Part shown: positions 22,601-34,328 of the stretch, one piece after another
Layout of the letters: every line of letters starts with the position of its first letter
Numbering within the stretch: the stretch's first letter is position 1
NCBI RefSeq assembly: GCF_037975245.1
Contig: NC_092569.1
Location: forward strand, 157,001 to 221,000
DNA length: 64,000 bases
Direction: 5' to 3'
DNA from: Apostichopus japonicus
Taxonomy: Eukaryota; Echinodermata; Holothuroidea; Aspidochirotida; Stichopodidae
Program-made: the position numbers and the translations under genes
Notes under the pieces: model-generated
The model's database searches: none
Told to the model about the DNA's origin: nothing
The model's input: only the letters and a program-made list of their open reading frames with translations

Positions 22601-25600
22601 CTCCCATCCCCACCCCCCCCCCAAAAAAAACTATTGTTTGGTAGTAAGTTAGTAATATCTCTAGAGTTAAATTAGAAATCCAGCATTAAAATATGTTAAT
22701 CTCTGGAATACGTTTTTAAGGCTAAATTGAGATGATGTTGGCACCTCAGTGCAATCCTTCTGTCATTGTTAGTGCTAAATGCATTGTTTTGTTAACATAT
22801 GGCTGACGTCCAACACTGTTTGCCTTTGACGCTGTTACAATGCATTGAAAACAAGTCATCTGAGACCATAACAATGAAACTTTTTCTTTTTCATGTCATA
22901 TCTGATGGAATGTGTGTTAGATTAAGAAGTGCAGCCACTGTAATTGCCTAATGAAGAGCCTTGAATTATCCTAAGTCCTCATAAAATGGCCTTGAATAAT
23001 TCATGGTCCCTCATAAAAGAGCCTTGAAAGAATTCAAGGTCCTCAAGAAATGGTTTTGAATAACCATAAAGGCACATGCACATTGTACCGACCCGACTGC
23101 GGCCCGACGCCACTGTGACAAAAATCTGCCCGTTCGGTGCAATTTGAGCGAAATTTTGTTCCCGATCCGACAGTCAGTCCTAGTCTTGATCAAATCAGGC
23201 ATATCACACTGTTTGATATTTGTCGTGGTGTTGGAGGCTGTGATGTCACAGGTTAGTTGGGTCGTGGCAGATTGAGGCTGTCCACAACCCGACTTTATAT
23301 TGAAAAGCCAATGAGGAAGGGTAAAACCAGGTGATGGCTGCAGAAAGTAAAAATGGCGGCCGCATGGACTGATGAGCAGGATATTTAACTGATGCAGCCC
23401 GTCAGGCTGGGCTAGTGTGGGCTCAACTAAGATCCAACACCCACACGACTTGGTGGCCACGACTGTCTACAACTCATTCCCGAGGATTAGTCGGGGAGAG
23501 TCGCGTCTGGTCGGTGCAATTTGCCCCTGCTTTATATCCTCTTAAAATGTTTTTGAATTCAAGGTTTCATGTAAAAATTGGATTAGTTAATATTCCATTC
23601 TCCGCCCACCCTTCCTTTTACCTTATGAGGGTTACAACTTTCACAATTTGCACAATGTCACTTTTGTCAAGTTACTGATTTTCCTTGTGATGAGCAAAGT
23701 GTCCAATTTCTTAATACATCATTTGATGACAACTTTGATTACTGATTTAATCCATATTAATCCGCAGGTGATTTTAGAGCAAGGTGGTCTCCAGCCTGGT
23801 GGTTTGAATTTTGATGCCAAAGTACGGAGAGAGTCTACTGACCTGCAGGATATATTCATAGCTCACATTGGTGCCATGGATACTTTTGCCCGTGGTCTCA
23901 GGAATGCTGCCAAAATCATGGAAGATGGATATCTGGGGAAAATGCTCAGTGTAAGTTCCATGAAGAATGTTTCTTGTGCAGTTGCTACATGTTAATGACA
24001 TCATAGTGTACAGCATGATTTCATTAACATTGGTTTATACTGAATGACTTTTGTCATGACTGCATTCTACTGCTGCACTTGTCGATGTGTTGTTGAGTGT
24101 CGATGTGTTGTTGATTGTCGATGTGTTGTTGAGTGACGATGTGTTGTTGATTAAAATATTTAGAATTGCTTGGGTTTCACTAGACTGGACTGGAATGGAC
24201 AGAACGCTTTCTAGTCACTTCGCCCAACAACCATTTCGCCCAACTGCCATTTTGCCCAACCAGCCTGGTCACTTCGCCCAACCAGCATGGTCATTTCGCC
24301 CAACCATCATAGTCATTTCGCCCAACCGTGTTGGTCATTTCGCCCAACCTTATTATTACTAATATTCAGTCAGAATATTACTTTTTCTATTCCACTAGTT
24401 CAATTTGATTTATTTTGGGTTAGGTTACTTCGTAATAGGTAAATAAAAAAGTGAGGTCCGCTCGATATCGATCGAAGTCTGAGCAGTTATTTCGGGTATA
24501 ATGGGAGGATTACACTACTTTAGGCGTTAACGCATACAATGGGAGTTATATTATTATACAAACACAGGGGAATAGGTCTTCATAAAAACCTATCAAACCT
24601 AACCCCTAAAACACTGATCCATCCTACTGACTAACAATTCCCGAACGTTTCCTTATTAAATCGAAAAAAAATATATATATATATATAAAACCAAGGTTGG
24701 GCGAAATGACCAGGCTGGTTGGGCGAAATGACCAGGCTGGTTGGGCGAAATGACCAGGCTGGTTGGGCGAAATGACCAGGCTGGTTGGGCGAAATGACCA
24801 GGCTGGTTGGGCGAAATGACCAGGCTGGTTTGGGCGAAATGGTAAGGTTGGACGAAATGGTTGTTGGGCGAAGTGTCCTGCTTCCGACAGAACTGTACTG
24901 AACTGTAATGGACTGACTGTATTGCAATGCAATGGATGGCACTGGATTGTACGTTGTTTCACTGCTTTGTAAAAAAAAATATTTTATAGTTTTATCCATA
25001 ATATAGCATTTAATAGTATTGTATTGTACTACATAAACTGTCATTGCATTGTATCACATTTATGATTAACTCACCAAATATGGTTTGGAAAAAAATTTAA
25101 AAATTCTTGGGAGGCACAATACTGACAGTTAGAACAGATTTGAAAATTATTGTTTTGATTTGATGTGAAGACAACTTAAAACTATCAGTATTTGTGAGAT
25201 TATTATTTTTCAAATTGCTTAACAGGCATTGTTTTGCCATAAATTTGTGTGGACAATCTTCTGGCAAGATTAGTAGAGTTTCTTTTTATGTCCTGTTTCT
25301 AGGATCGCTATTCATCTTTTAATGGAGGTCTCGGTTTGAAGATTGCAAAAGGCAGTGCAACTCTAGAAGACTGTGAGGTAATGGTCATTCTTCAACAAAT
25401 AACTGTCAACTAGAACAACTGTATTTGTATACAAACACTTGTCATTGTAGTGCGTGGTGAAGGTCAAAGTTAGTCAGTTGTTCATATTCAATGGAGGGTT
25501 CTTTGTTACTGCAACTCTTTTGAAGTTATTTTGGTCACGAAGAAGCAAGTTCGGCGTTTGGTCCCTCAACGTAGACCAAAGCTAGGCTATATTGTGTAAT

Positions 25601-28245
25601 GTTTATAAACATTACTCTAGCTAGCATATGCCTGCAATATAAACGAAGAAATGATTACTGAAACCAAGCTCAAAATCATGAATCATGCCTGTTTCGGACG
25701 TGACAGAGAATACACAGAGTCCTGGACACTGATTGGTCAAATTGAACATGTAAATGTTACTGTATCCTCACCTAGTTAGCGAAATTTTAAGAACATGCGG
25801 TGGTTTGCACTGACAGCAAAATGGACAATTAATATAATGAATACATGTAGGCCTATAGTCTATCATTGCAAATGTAACACCCTTCGGTCTATTGAAAACT
25901 GCTTGGTCGTTTCCTAGCCCTGGTTTATCATCATCCAAAACACATAATATATGCCATACACAGCCATAGTATATACTCCCATGCCACAATAATAACGTTA
26001 CAAGTGCCTATGTTGCAAGAGCTGAAGAAGTACAGATAATACCAGGTCGTTGCGGATAAATACGATCGATAAACATCTGTTGATTGCAACTTAAAGATTT
26101 TTTAAGTTGATAGAATAATCTGATGTACTTTGGTTGTAGCTTTGATTTAAGCTTGATGTCATGCAGCAGGTCTCTAGCACTAAAAGTTGTAGATTGATTT
26201 AAGCTTGATGTCATGCAGCAGGTCTCTAGCACGTATAGTTGTAGATTGATTTAAGCTTGATGTCATACAGCAGGTCTCTAGCATGTATAGTTGTAGATTG
26301 ATTTAAGCTTGATGTCATGCAGCAGGTCTCTAGCACGTATAGTTGTAGCTTTGATTTAAGCTTGATATCATGCAGCAGGTCTCTAGCACGTATAGTTGTA
26401 GATTGATTTAAGCTTGATGTCATGCAGCAGGTCTCTAACATGTATAGTTGTAGATTGATTTAAGCTTGATGTCATGCAGCAGGTCTCTAGCACGTATAGT
26501 TGTAGATTGATTTAAGCTTGATGTCATGCAGCAGGTCTCTAGCACGTATAGTTGTAGATTGATTTAAGCTTGATGTCATGCAGCAGGTCTCTAGCACTAA
26601 AAGTTGTAGATTGATTTAAGCTTGATGTCATGCAGCAGGTCTCTAGCATGTATAGTTGTAGATTGATTTAAGCTTGATATCATGCAGCAGGTCTCTAGCA
26701 CGTATAGTTGTAGATTGATTTAAGCTTGATGTCATGCAGCAGGTCTCTAGCACGTATAGTTGTAGCTTTGATTTAAGCTTGATGTCATGCAGCAGGTCTC
26801 TAGCACGTATAGTTGTAGATTGATTTAAGCTTGATGTCATGCAGCAGGTCTCTAGCACTAAAAGTTGTAGATTGATTTAAGCTTGATGTCATGCAGCAGG
26901 TCTCTAGCATGTATAGTTGTAGCTTTGATTTAAGCTTGATGTCATGCAGCAGGTCTCTAGCATGTATAGTTGTAGATTGATTTAAGCTTGATGTCATGCA
27001 GCAGGTCTCTAGCACGTATAGTTGTAGATTGATTTAAGCTTGATGTCATGCAGCAGGTCTCTAGCACGTATAGTTGTAGATTGATTTAAGCTTGATGTCA
27101 TGCAGCAGGTCTCTAGCACTAAAAGTTGTAGATTGATTTAAGCTTGATGTCATGCAGCAGGTCTCTAGCATGTATAGTTGTAGCTTTGATTTAAGCTTGA
27201 TGTCATGCAGCAGGTCTCTAGCACGTATAGTTGTAGATTGATTTAAGCTTGATGTCATGCAGCAGGTCTCTAGCACGTATAGTTGTAGATTGATTTAAGC
27301 TTGATGTCATGCAGCAGGTCTCTAGCACGTATAGTTGTAGATTGATTTAAGCTTGATGTCATGCAGCAGGTCTCTAGCACGTATAGATATAGATTGATTT
27401 AAGCTTGATGTCATGCAGCAGGTCTCTAGCACGTATAGTTGTAGCTTTGATTTAAGCTTGATATCATGCAGCAGGTCTCTAGCATGTATAGTTGTAGCTT
27501 TGGTTTAAGCTTGATGTCATGCAGCAGGTCTCTAACATGTATAGTTGTAGATTGATTTAAGCTTGATGTCATGCAGCAGGTCTCTAGCATGTATAGTTGT
27601 AGCTTTGATTTAAGCTTGATGTCATGCAGCAGGTCTCTAGCATGTATAGTTGTAGATTGATTTAAACTTGATGTCATGCAGCAGGTCTCTAGCACGTATA
27701 GTTGTAGCTTTGATTTAAGCTTGATGTCATGCAGCAGGTCTTTAGCACGTATAGATATAGATTGATTTAAGCTTGATGTCATGCAGCAGGTCTCTAGCAC
27801 GTATAGTTGTAGCTTTGATTTAAGCTTGATGTCATGCAGCAGGTCTTTAGCATGTATAGTTGTAGCTTTGATTTAAGCTTGATGTCATGCATCAGAGCAT
27901 CATCATACTGAGCAGCCACAGTCATCACATTAAATTTAGCTTGCTTTATGTCACAAAAAGCTATCTTCTGTGATGCAAAAGAATCTTTTGTACATTAAGT
28001 TGCTTAAAGTTGCATTTATTTCTGTCATGTCATGTCTGTGCAACAAAATGGTGCATATTTGTGCTCATGAGTTGGGGAGGTAGCTAGGTGTTGTTTCAAG
28101 CACAGCTGGTTGCTTTAGTAAATGAATTTTAAATTTTTTTTCCCTGTTGTTTCTCCCTTAGGAATTCATCAAACAAGAAGGTAATCCTAAAAAGACTTCA
28201 GGCCAACAGGAGAAATATGAAGCAGTTCTCAACAGATATGTTTAA
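10632..28245 (+). CDS. xylA-like: Xylose isomerase (EC 5.3.1.5), 13 exons
   Basis: Interconverts D-xylose and D-xylulose with divalent metals. Coding exons: 10632-10689, 11240-11316, 12321-12441, 12865-12958, 13509-13646, 14540-14649, 15119-15214, 19628-19711, 20079-20205, 22135-22240, 23768-23950, 25303-25377, 28162-28245. They total 1353 nt (450 aa plus stop), are phase-consistent and all use GT-AG. The length fits class II enzymes. Every expected active-site residue is present, each 14 above E. coli numbering as I recall it: H115 and D118 (FHDRD), E246 and K248 (IEPKP), E282 and H285 (IEPNH), D310, D321 and D323 (GWDTDQF), D353 (LNFDAK). FWHSFRG and [14 protein letters not shown] are also intact. 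The start ATG has A at -3 and no signal peptide follows, so it is probably cytosolic. Introns 5, 7, 9, 10, 11 and 12 carry tandem arrays. Confidence 0.95.
12016..12310 (+). mobile_element. tRNA-derived SINE abutting the exon 3 acceptor
   Basis: About 295 bp. The tRNA-like head has A-box-like TGGTCAAGTGG and B-box-like GGTTGGAGTCC. The body contains GTGTCCTTGGGCAAGGCAC, a sequence recurrent in invertebrate SINEs. The 3' part (GTAAAGTGCT...GAGCACTATATAAA) ends in an ATT repeat. A likely 5-bp target duplication TTATC lies at 12011-12015 and 12311-12315. Only five bases (TACAG) separate that duplication from exon 3 of xylose isomerase. Confidence 0.9.
13746..14397 (+). repeat. 54-bp minisatellite in xylose isomerase intron 5
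   Basis: About 12 units of exactly or nearly 54 bp, each with GTTTTGGATA, CCATAAG, TGAGCAG and TTAATTGGTTTAAATT. Two variant classes (actccca and gctgcca) alternate in places. Because 54 is a multiple of 3 with no stop on the minus strand, it creates a spurious 170-codon frame. Confidence 0.95.
15440..15835 (+). mobile_element. 5'-truncated CR1/L2-like LINE fragment in intron 7
   Basis: A forward frame at about 15495-15605 reads [20 protein letters not shown] and then a stop. This is the typical C-terminus of CR1/L2-type ORF2 (LWNSLP...L..FK). It is followed by a 3' UTR-like stretch ending in TGTGTAAAGCGCCTAAAGGC and a short hairpin (GCGC...GCGC). Confidence 0.65.
15836..16837 (+). other. 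Intron 7 sequence, nothing recognised
   Basis: AT-rich intronic DNA between the LINE fragment and the 97-bp array. No gene or repeat is recognised. Confidence 0.4.
16838..19275 (+). repeat. 97-bp minisatellite in intron 7, with a telomere-like core
   Basis: About 25 units of 94-97 bp. Each has TTATACATGTGTAGTAG, CATGAGCT(A/G)CCAC, AGGGTTAGGGTTAAC, GAGCACCATACCCT and GACTTATTTCC. Length variants differ by loss of one TAG. Every unit carries GGGTTAGGGTTA, two telomere-like repeats. A rare CCTAGGCCTATG variant occurs at 17591 and 18076, exactly 5 x 97 bp apart, pointing to higher-order duplication. Confidence 0.97.
20206..21990 (+). repeat. 72-bp minisatellite in intron 9, derived from exon 9
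   Basis: About 24 units of 72 bp begin directly after the exon 9 donor. The exon ends (20158-20194) with TACCCTAGCTGGCCACCAGT followed by accatcatgatgtgatg. The first full array unit (20291-20327) repeats these 37 bases with one change. A diverged partial copy at 20221-20269 even keeps ATCCATGTAAGT, the exon end plus donor. Inner units are homogenised to CTACCTGGTCACC, while the outermost units keep the exon-like CTAGCTGG. A spurious 533-codon minus-strand frame results. Confidence 0.97.
22201..22620 (+). repeat. About 98-bp tandem copies of the exon 10 end and its 5' splice site
   Basis: Four successive copies of the end of exon 10 (CATGGGACAT..., AGACTATGAAA) plus the donor GTAAGCCATCAA, then TTGATATGTAATACTCCC and a C-rich tract. 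Candidate donors lie at 22241 (the real one), 22339, 22436 and 22537. The last copy resembles the true exon more (ATGCAACACAGACTGTGAAA) than the two middle ones do. Confidence 0.93.
24216..24875. mobile_element. TIR element with ends made of 22-bp tandem repeats (intron 11)
   Basis: Both ends start, in inverse orientation, with CACTTCGCCCAACAACCATT. Inside the left end come about five, and inside the right end about eight, units of the type TTCGCCCAACCAGCCTGGTCA. The 330-bp centre (24360-24690) is AT-rich and unique. This looks like a non-autonomous transposon whose terminal repeats have themselves become minisatellites. No clear target duplication was found. Confidence 0.75.
26125..27890 (+). 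repeat. 52/53-bp minisatellite in intron 12
   Basis: About 33 units. Each has GTTGTAGATTGATTTAAGCT, then TGATGTCATGCAGCAGGTCT and CTAGCA(C/T)GTATA. A 53-bp variant has AGCTTTGATTT and another has CACTAAAAGTTG. The variants occur in recurring runs, suggesting block duplications. Confidence 0.97.
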
Positions 28246-29073
28246 GGATCGGAAATGTTTTCATAACTTTTTTATGCCTACAAGTGATTTTATCATATGA
28301 ATATTTAAAGATGCACAAAGACATTCTGACCTAGGAAAAATTCAGTCAGGAAACATTAATATCATGTTTTATAATGTAGACAAAAATTGCTTCTAATATA
28401 ATCATTGCAATGTCTTCTATTTCCTTGGAAGAATGTTCTGACAAAACTACTGTACATGTTGAAATCAAGTTAGTATTATATTTTTCATATTTCATTCTCT
28501 CCAAATGAGTACTGGTTATTTCCATAATTCTATACTGCAACTGCAAGCTAGAACACACATTATCTCCAAACTTCCACAATAATATATTTTTATTCCATTT
28601 CAATAATTTTTAGGTGTCTTTTTTCCTTCTCCCAACTACTTTGCCTTCATAAGAAAAATTATATGAATCAGAAAATGAAACATAAATTAGGTTATCTAAT
28701 ATGTTTCTGTCATGACAATAACTGTTACAATATTAACAAACAGGATCCATTTTGTTCCATCTTTAATGTGACATATTTTAGCATTGATAGTTCATAATAG
28801 GAAATCTAATTTTAACCAAGCTTGAGTAGGACTTTCCACTGAGTTTTAGTTTGCAAGGTTACAAAGCTGGGTAGACTGCTGAAAGAATATGTTTATTCTT
28901 TGTGAAACACAATCTACTGACCATTTATTACTTACATGCTGTCTACATATGATATGGGACAAGCTAGGTTAAATTTGGAATTCATTAAGACTTAAATATT
29001 TGTCTAAGTTTCCAATTATGTAGCCATATATGAACATTTTAAGATGGTTTATTCTCAGTTTAGCTACAATAAA
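28246..29073 (+). other. Probable 3' UTR of the xylose isomerase gene
   Basis: AT-rich sequence after the stop codon at 28243-28245. The first well-placed canonical poly(A) signal I see is AATAAA at 29068-29073. The true end is uncertain without transcripts. Confidence 0.4.
29068..29073 (+). promoter_or_regulatory. Candidate poly(A) signal AATAAA
   Basis: A canonical hexamer about 820 bp downstream of the xylose isomerase stop codon. It is inferred only from the motif. Confidence 0.35.
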
Positions 29074-29544
29074 GTATTATGAAAGTCTTATGAATATTCA
29101 ATAGATCGAAGAACAATCTGTGATGTTTGGTTTCTGTTGATAAGATAGTTGGGAATTACTTTGACAGAAGTATCATAATGCATTGACTGCATTGCATATT
29201 ACAGTAACATTGAGTTAGTTTGGCATTGATATGGAAAATGGTTTGGTACTATTTGGTGCAAAATTCCCATGATGATGCTGTTGATTTATAGCTAGGTTTC
29301 AATTACAGTAAATGACAAAGATTTGAACGTTAAGTTTCCTAGTAAGAAAATTCAGAGGAGTGTTAAGCTACTTTCCATCTGATTAAATATTAATAAGTGC
29401 AAGAGAGCCTGACATATTGATCCTAGCAGGATCTTAAGAAGCTAACTGAATCAAATTCACACTAAGGACACATGCAGAGAGACAGATGGACAGAAAACTA
29501 AATTGGACAATTGATGGAACAAAATTAGACAGAACAGAGGATAG

Positions 29545-30930
29545 GTGAGATGATATACTTGTAACAGCTCCTTGTCATCATCTGTTTGGGTGGTGTTACA
29601 TTGATGGCATCTTCTTTGTCTGGACCAGTCATGATGAGAGTCTCTTAGGTTTCATCAATTCCACTGAGTATTCTCTCCAACAGGCTAACTTTCTTGAGGG
29701 CACCCTCACCTCCAATCTGTACACTAAATCTACAAACACCAGTACCTTGATGTGTTTAGTTGCCATCCACACCACTGTAAGATTGGTATTGCCTTCAGAT
29801 CTACAGACACCAGTACCTTGATGTGTTTAGTTGCCATCCACACCACTGTAAGATTGGTATTGCCTTCAGATCTACAAACACCAGTACATTGATGTGTCTA
29901 GTTGCCATCCACACCACTGTAAGATTGGTATTGCCTTCAGATCTACAGACACCAGTACATTGATGTGTTTAGTTGCCATCCACACCACTGTAAGATTGGT
30001 ATTGCCTTCAGATCTACAAACACCAGTACATTGATGTGTTTAGTTGCCATCCACACCACTGTAAGATTGGTATTGCCTTCAGATCTACAAACATCAGTAC
30101 CTTGATGTGTTTAGTTGCCATCCACACCACTGTAAGATTGGTATTGCCTTCAGATCTACAAACACCAGTACATTGATGTGTTTTGTTGCCATCCACACCA
30201 CTGTAAGATTGGTATTGCCTTCAGATCTACAAACACCAGTACCTTGATGTGGTTAGTTGCCATCCCCACCACTGTAAGATTTGTATTGCCTTCAGTCAAG
30301 CTGTTCACCTTTGCAATATGTGCTCTAATGATTCTAAGTTTCCTTGCCATGCACAGAACCTGAAGCAGCACCTCATTACCAGGGGGGAGGGGGTCACAGT
30401 TCCAGGAGAGTTCACCAAGCCATTCAAAGAGCTGTCTCCCTCCCTAGATCCCCTCTCCTAGAAGAGAAGCCCAAGAGAACTGATAACAACTTCCAGATTC
30501 CTCTTGTTGTCTCTTTCCATGCCAATCTGCCTCCTCTTTGCGAAATTACTAACAACCATCACCACATCCTGCATACTTCAGATTGTCTTAAAAGAGCCTT
30601 CCTTGAGAAGCCAGTCATTGCATACAGATGCCCTGGTAACCTGCAAGATCTGTTGGTTGGTGCTGCTTACCACCTCTAACTACACCTCTGTCCAGCATGG
30701 TATCATCAGATGTGGTGAACAAGGTGCATATGTATATCAGAACCAGATTCTTACACCAGCCATATCACCCAGCACGCAAAAGAAACAAAGGCTTACATCA
30801 TGTACATTTATCTTATTTCATGCAGAGTTTGTAAAACTCAATATTTATGGGAGACCATTACCACTGTCAAAAAAGTCTCTATGGCTACAGGCAAATGGTT
30901 TCAAAATCCAAGAAACACTCCCCTGATCCT
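29545..30930 (+). pseudogene. Penelope-like element relic (RT + GIY-YIG)
   Basis: Read forward in several frames. 29587-29740 gives GWCYIDGIFFVW (the RT catalytic YxDD is decayed to YIDG) and NFLEGTLTSNLYTKSTNT. Next comes THQYL..SCHPHHCKIGIAFS, then VSFHANLPPL, HHHILHTSDCLK and VIAYRCPGNLQDLLV, the conserved RT tail of Penelope elements. About 30803-30870 reads IYLISCRVCKTQYLWET, matching the GIY-YIG endonuclease start (usually IYLI.C..C...YVGET). It is broken by stops and an internal tandem array. It belongs to the Penelope retroelement class, not a host gene. Confidence 0.8.
29730..30298 (+). repeat. 71-bp minisatellite inside the Penelope relic
   Basis: Eight units of 71 bp, each with ACACCAGTACCTTGATGTG, TTGCCATCCACACCACTGTA and AGATTGGTATTGCCTTCAG. 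One reading frame of the unit encodes HQYLDVFSCHPHHCKIGIAF, a conserved Penelope RT motif, so the array arose by tandem copying of that coding segment. Since 71 is not a multiple of 3, the frame shifts at every unit. Confidence 0.93.
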
Positions 30931-31400
30931 GCTAGCAACCTGAATTTGAGGTAACCTCCAGATACTGTTCACCTCAGCAGAGAACGGTTGTGGATCCAAC
31001 ACCACTGCACCATTCAAAAAAATGGTTTCAAAATCCAAGAAACACTCCCCTGATCCTGCTAGCATCCAAACTTCAGGCCCTTGTAACTGTTATTATGTAC
31101 CTCGACTGGATTTTTGCAGTAGATATTTGTTAACAATTTTTTTCTATAAAAATTAACATTTGATGAAACAGTTTACAAGGATATATAGTCCTCTGATCAC
31201 TTGATGCCTTGTTATAAATCCATTTATAGCATTTAGTACTCTACATCATTTTTATGCAATGTAAAAGAAAATTTGAAAAATTCAATTTTCAGTTTGTGTA
31301 CTATTTTATCTGAATCATTCCAGAATGTGAACTGCTGGTAGTGAGCATGTGACACCTTTCACATGACATGTGACTTGGTAATTATACCAATTTATTTTAT

Positions 31401-31740
31401 GTTGCTTAGTGTGGTTCATAAGTTTCCCCTATTGATTTTAATTGTTCATTGAGCTGTTGCTTAGTGTGGTTCATAAGTTTCCCCTATTGATTTAAATTTT
31501 AATTCTGTTCATTGAGCTGTTGCTTAGTGTGGTTCATAAGTTTCCCCTATTGATATTAAGTTTATTTCTGTTCATTGAGCTGTTGCTTAGTGTGGTTCAT
31601 AAGTTTCCCCTATTGATATTAAGTTTATTTCTGTTCATTGAGCTGTTGTTTAGTGTGGTTCATTAGTTTCACCTTTTGAATTTAATTCTGTTCATTGAGC
31701 TGTTGCTTAGAGTGGTTCATGAGTTTCCCCTTCAACTTTG
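31401..31740 (+). repeat. About 63-bp tandem repeat, six units
   Basis: Units start at 31401, 31456, 31519, 31582, 31645 and 31702. Each has GTTGCTTAGTGTGGTTCATA, AGTTTCCCCTATTGA and CTGTTCATTGAGCT. It is intergenic, with no coding content recognised. Confidence 0.9.
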
Positions 31741-34328
31741 GCAAATGGTACTTAAAGTGAAAGGAACCTATTAAAGAATACAATTATTATAGAAAAAAAA
31801 TACTTGGACACATCCAACTTGAACTTTTATTGATCCATGTGTGTTGACAGTGGAATATACCAGTTAAGATCTGATATGGCAAAATATTTGCTTGTTCCAT
31901 TTCCAAGTTCAACATCAAAAACCACTCGACCTGCTAATGATTTAAATATCCCGGACACTACTATATACTTCAACTGAAGATGTACAGATAATATAAAATG
32001 CCACAACCTCCCTGAAATATGTTAGAAATTCAAGTAATTATATTACCTCATGCTTATCATCACCTGTCAAAACCTTTCTCATTGCTTAGAGAGGTAATTG
32101 TCCAACATAACTGTTAAATGTCTGGCAATGATTGGAGTGAGTTTCCTTATCACCTTTGAGCATTCATGGTGGAGTCCTGAGAAAACAACATGCACAGCTT
32201 TACTACATTGCAGACAACAGTGAAGCAAATAGCAGCACAGTGTTTAAATAAATTGACTTTGACACTAAGACCATCTGTGGTAAACTGTTTCAAGTAAACA
32301 TACTCAAAGCAGTCAAAAAATAATGTACATCAGGAAACAATTTAAAATACTAATAATCATGACTAAATACAAAATGAAATCAGTTCATAAATCTTCAGAT
32401 AATTGTTCGTGAGTTATAACCTCTTAAAGGCAAACAAATGAAAAAGCAGCATTTTATTATTGGTGAACTTAAATGTTGACAATATATTATTAACTTCACA
32501 CACACATGTATATACATATAGTGTCGGCATATAAAGCGGGAGGCCCAAGTTTGAATCCCGGTATATATGTATATATTTTATATAATTTGATATTATTTGT
32601 CATTAATAATAAATAATATTTACAAACAATAGTATTATTTTATTAACATTTTATGAATTGTGATATTAATAATTAATTCAAGTACTTTAATAGAAAACAT
32701 AAAGAGGAGTTGATCTGAAAATCTAGACACACACAGACATAATAACACACCAAACTGTACCAAATGAATATGGTACCAAATGAATATTGCACCAAATATT
32801 TGACTCCTGAACCAAGTAACACAGTAGTAACATGTGACACTGTTATCATTATTTGGCTTCTGAACCAAACAGAGTTGTAACATGTGACACTTATCATTTG
32901 TGAGTTGTAAAGTATGTCTATTTAATGGATCCATGGCATAGGCCATAATTCCATAATTATATGGAAAAACTTACCATATAACAAGTTACAATCTTAACTT
33001 AAAGCTTACTCGCAGTAAATAGTAGGTCAATAGTAGGTATATATAGATGCACACATTGCACACTGAACTTGTAACCAATCTTTGCAAACACTTTGCATAC
33101 TGCTACCAAACTATAACCTATGCAAGCCTCCTAATTTCATTCCTTTATATGAACTTGTCCTCGTAGTAAAACCTCTGATTAATTTACTAACATTGAAAAC
33201 ACTAATTTGTTGCATGTTTCAACATTTTAAGATTAGTTTTCTCGCATGTTACTTTGCAATGTTGCCAGTAGTAGTGCCACAAGCTACAGGAACTAAGTCT
33301 ATATTCTAGTCTATTTCACTGTTTTCATAAATGTGCAATCCACGATAACCATGGACATATTTTCTTAACTCTTTGTTTCATTTGTCACCTAAACCTGTGT
33401 GAGTCCTTTTTCTATTAGTTTAATGCATCACACAGATGTTCTTTAAGTTATAGGATGAGCACTGTATGTGGGTTGATTTAACTAATAAGACAAAGACTGT
33501 AATTCTTTTCTTTGCCTGGTTATGCTAGGCTTTAAGTGAACAATTTGTTTTTCCCTTCGTGCAATCATGGCCGGGTGTCCCAACTGCAATTCATGATTTA
33601 AGTAATTTCCAATATTGCAACATGCTCACATTACAAAAATTCCTATACACATACTAATACAATGTGTGAATCATCCCTTGCTGTGGTAATCTATCTGTTG
33701 TGCTCTAAGGGACAGATTTGTTTCAAGTTTGAAAACCAAACAAGAACAATGGCATGTTGTAGTCCCTATATGATATCACATATGATTCCATGATGTCTTC
33801 TCTGAGTGAAGACTGTAGTTGGGCCAATCAGTTTCTTTTAAACAGTTTGGATCTTGTAACTTCAATTTTCCTCTAGAAGGTGCAGACTATGTGTCAACCT
33901 GACTTTGTGTCGACCTGACTATGTATCAACCTGACTATGTGTCAACATGACTATGTGTCAACCTGGCTATGTGTCAACCTGGCTATTTAAGACAAGCTTA
34001 ATTGCTTAAAAGGATGACTTAGTGCACAAATTTATATTGGATATGTTATAGACAACTCCCATTAGTGAAAGTTAAATGTCTCCTCTGAGAACTTTCCACA
34101 CTTTTTCAGTGTTAGAAATCACGTCATCCTTAGCCGCCAGTTGTTTGAGCTACAAGATTTAAAATCTTGAAAACCAGGAATGACATAGAAAAGTAACCTA
34201 TTTTTCAAGGTTAAAGTTGAATATGAATTTAACAAACCAACACTAACTGTCAGCTGTAAGTCATCCTTCCAACTACAGAGTAAATGAACATCTTAAGAGA
34301 CAACCCCTTGGAAGTCTCACAGTGAATG
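31741..34328. other. Intergenic / TMEM68 3' UTR; small SINE fragment only
   Basis: No gene is recognised. At 32521-32566 there is a tRNA-like fragment (GTGTCGGCATATAAAGCGG, AGTTTGAATCC) related to the SINE remnant at 59140-59200. GACTATGTGTCAACCTG is repeated five to six times at 33888-33990. The part nearest 34328 is probably the 3' UTR of the minus-strand acyltransferase gene. Confidence 0.4.

Noticed and set aside
26125-27890. CRISPR-like array
   Set aside because: The units are directly adjacent repeats with no unique spacers, in an intron of a eukaryotic gene.
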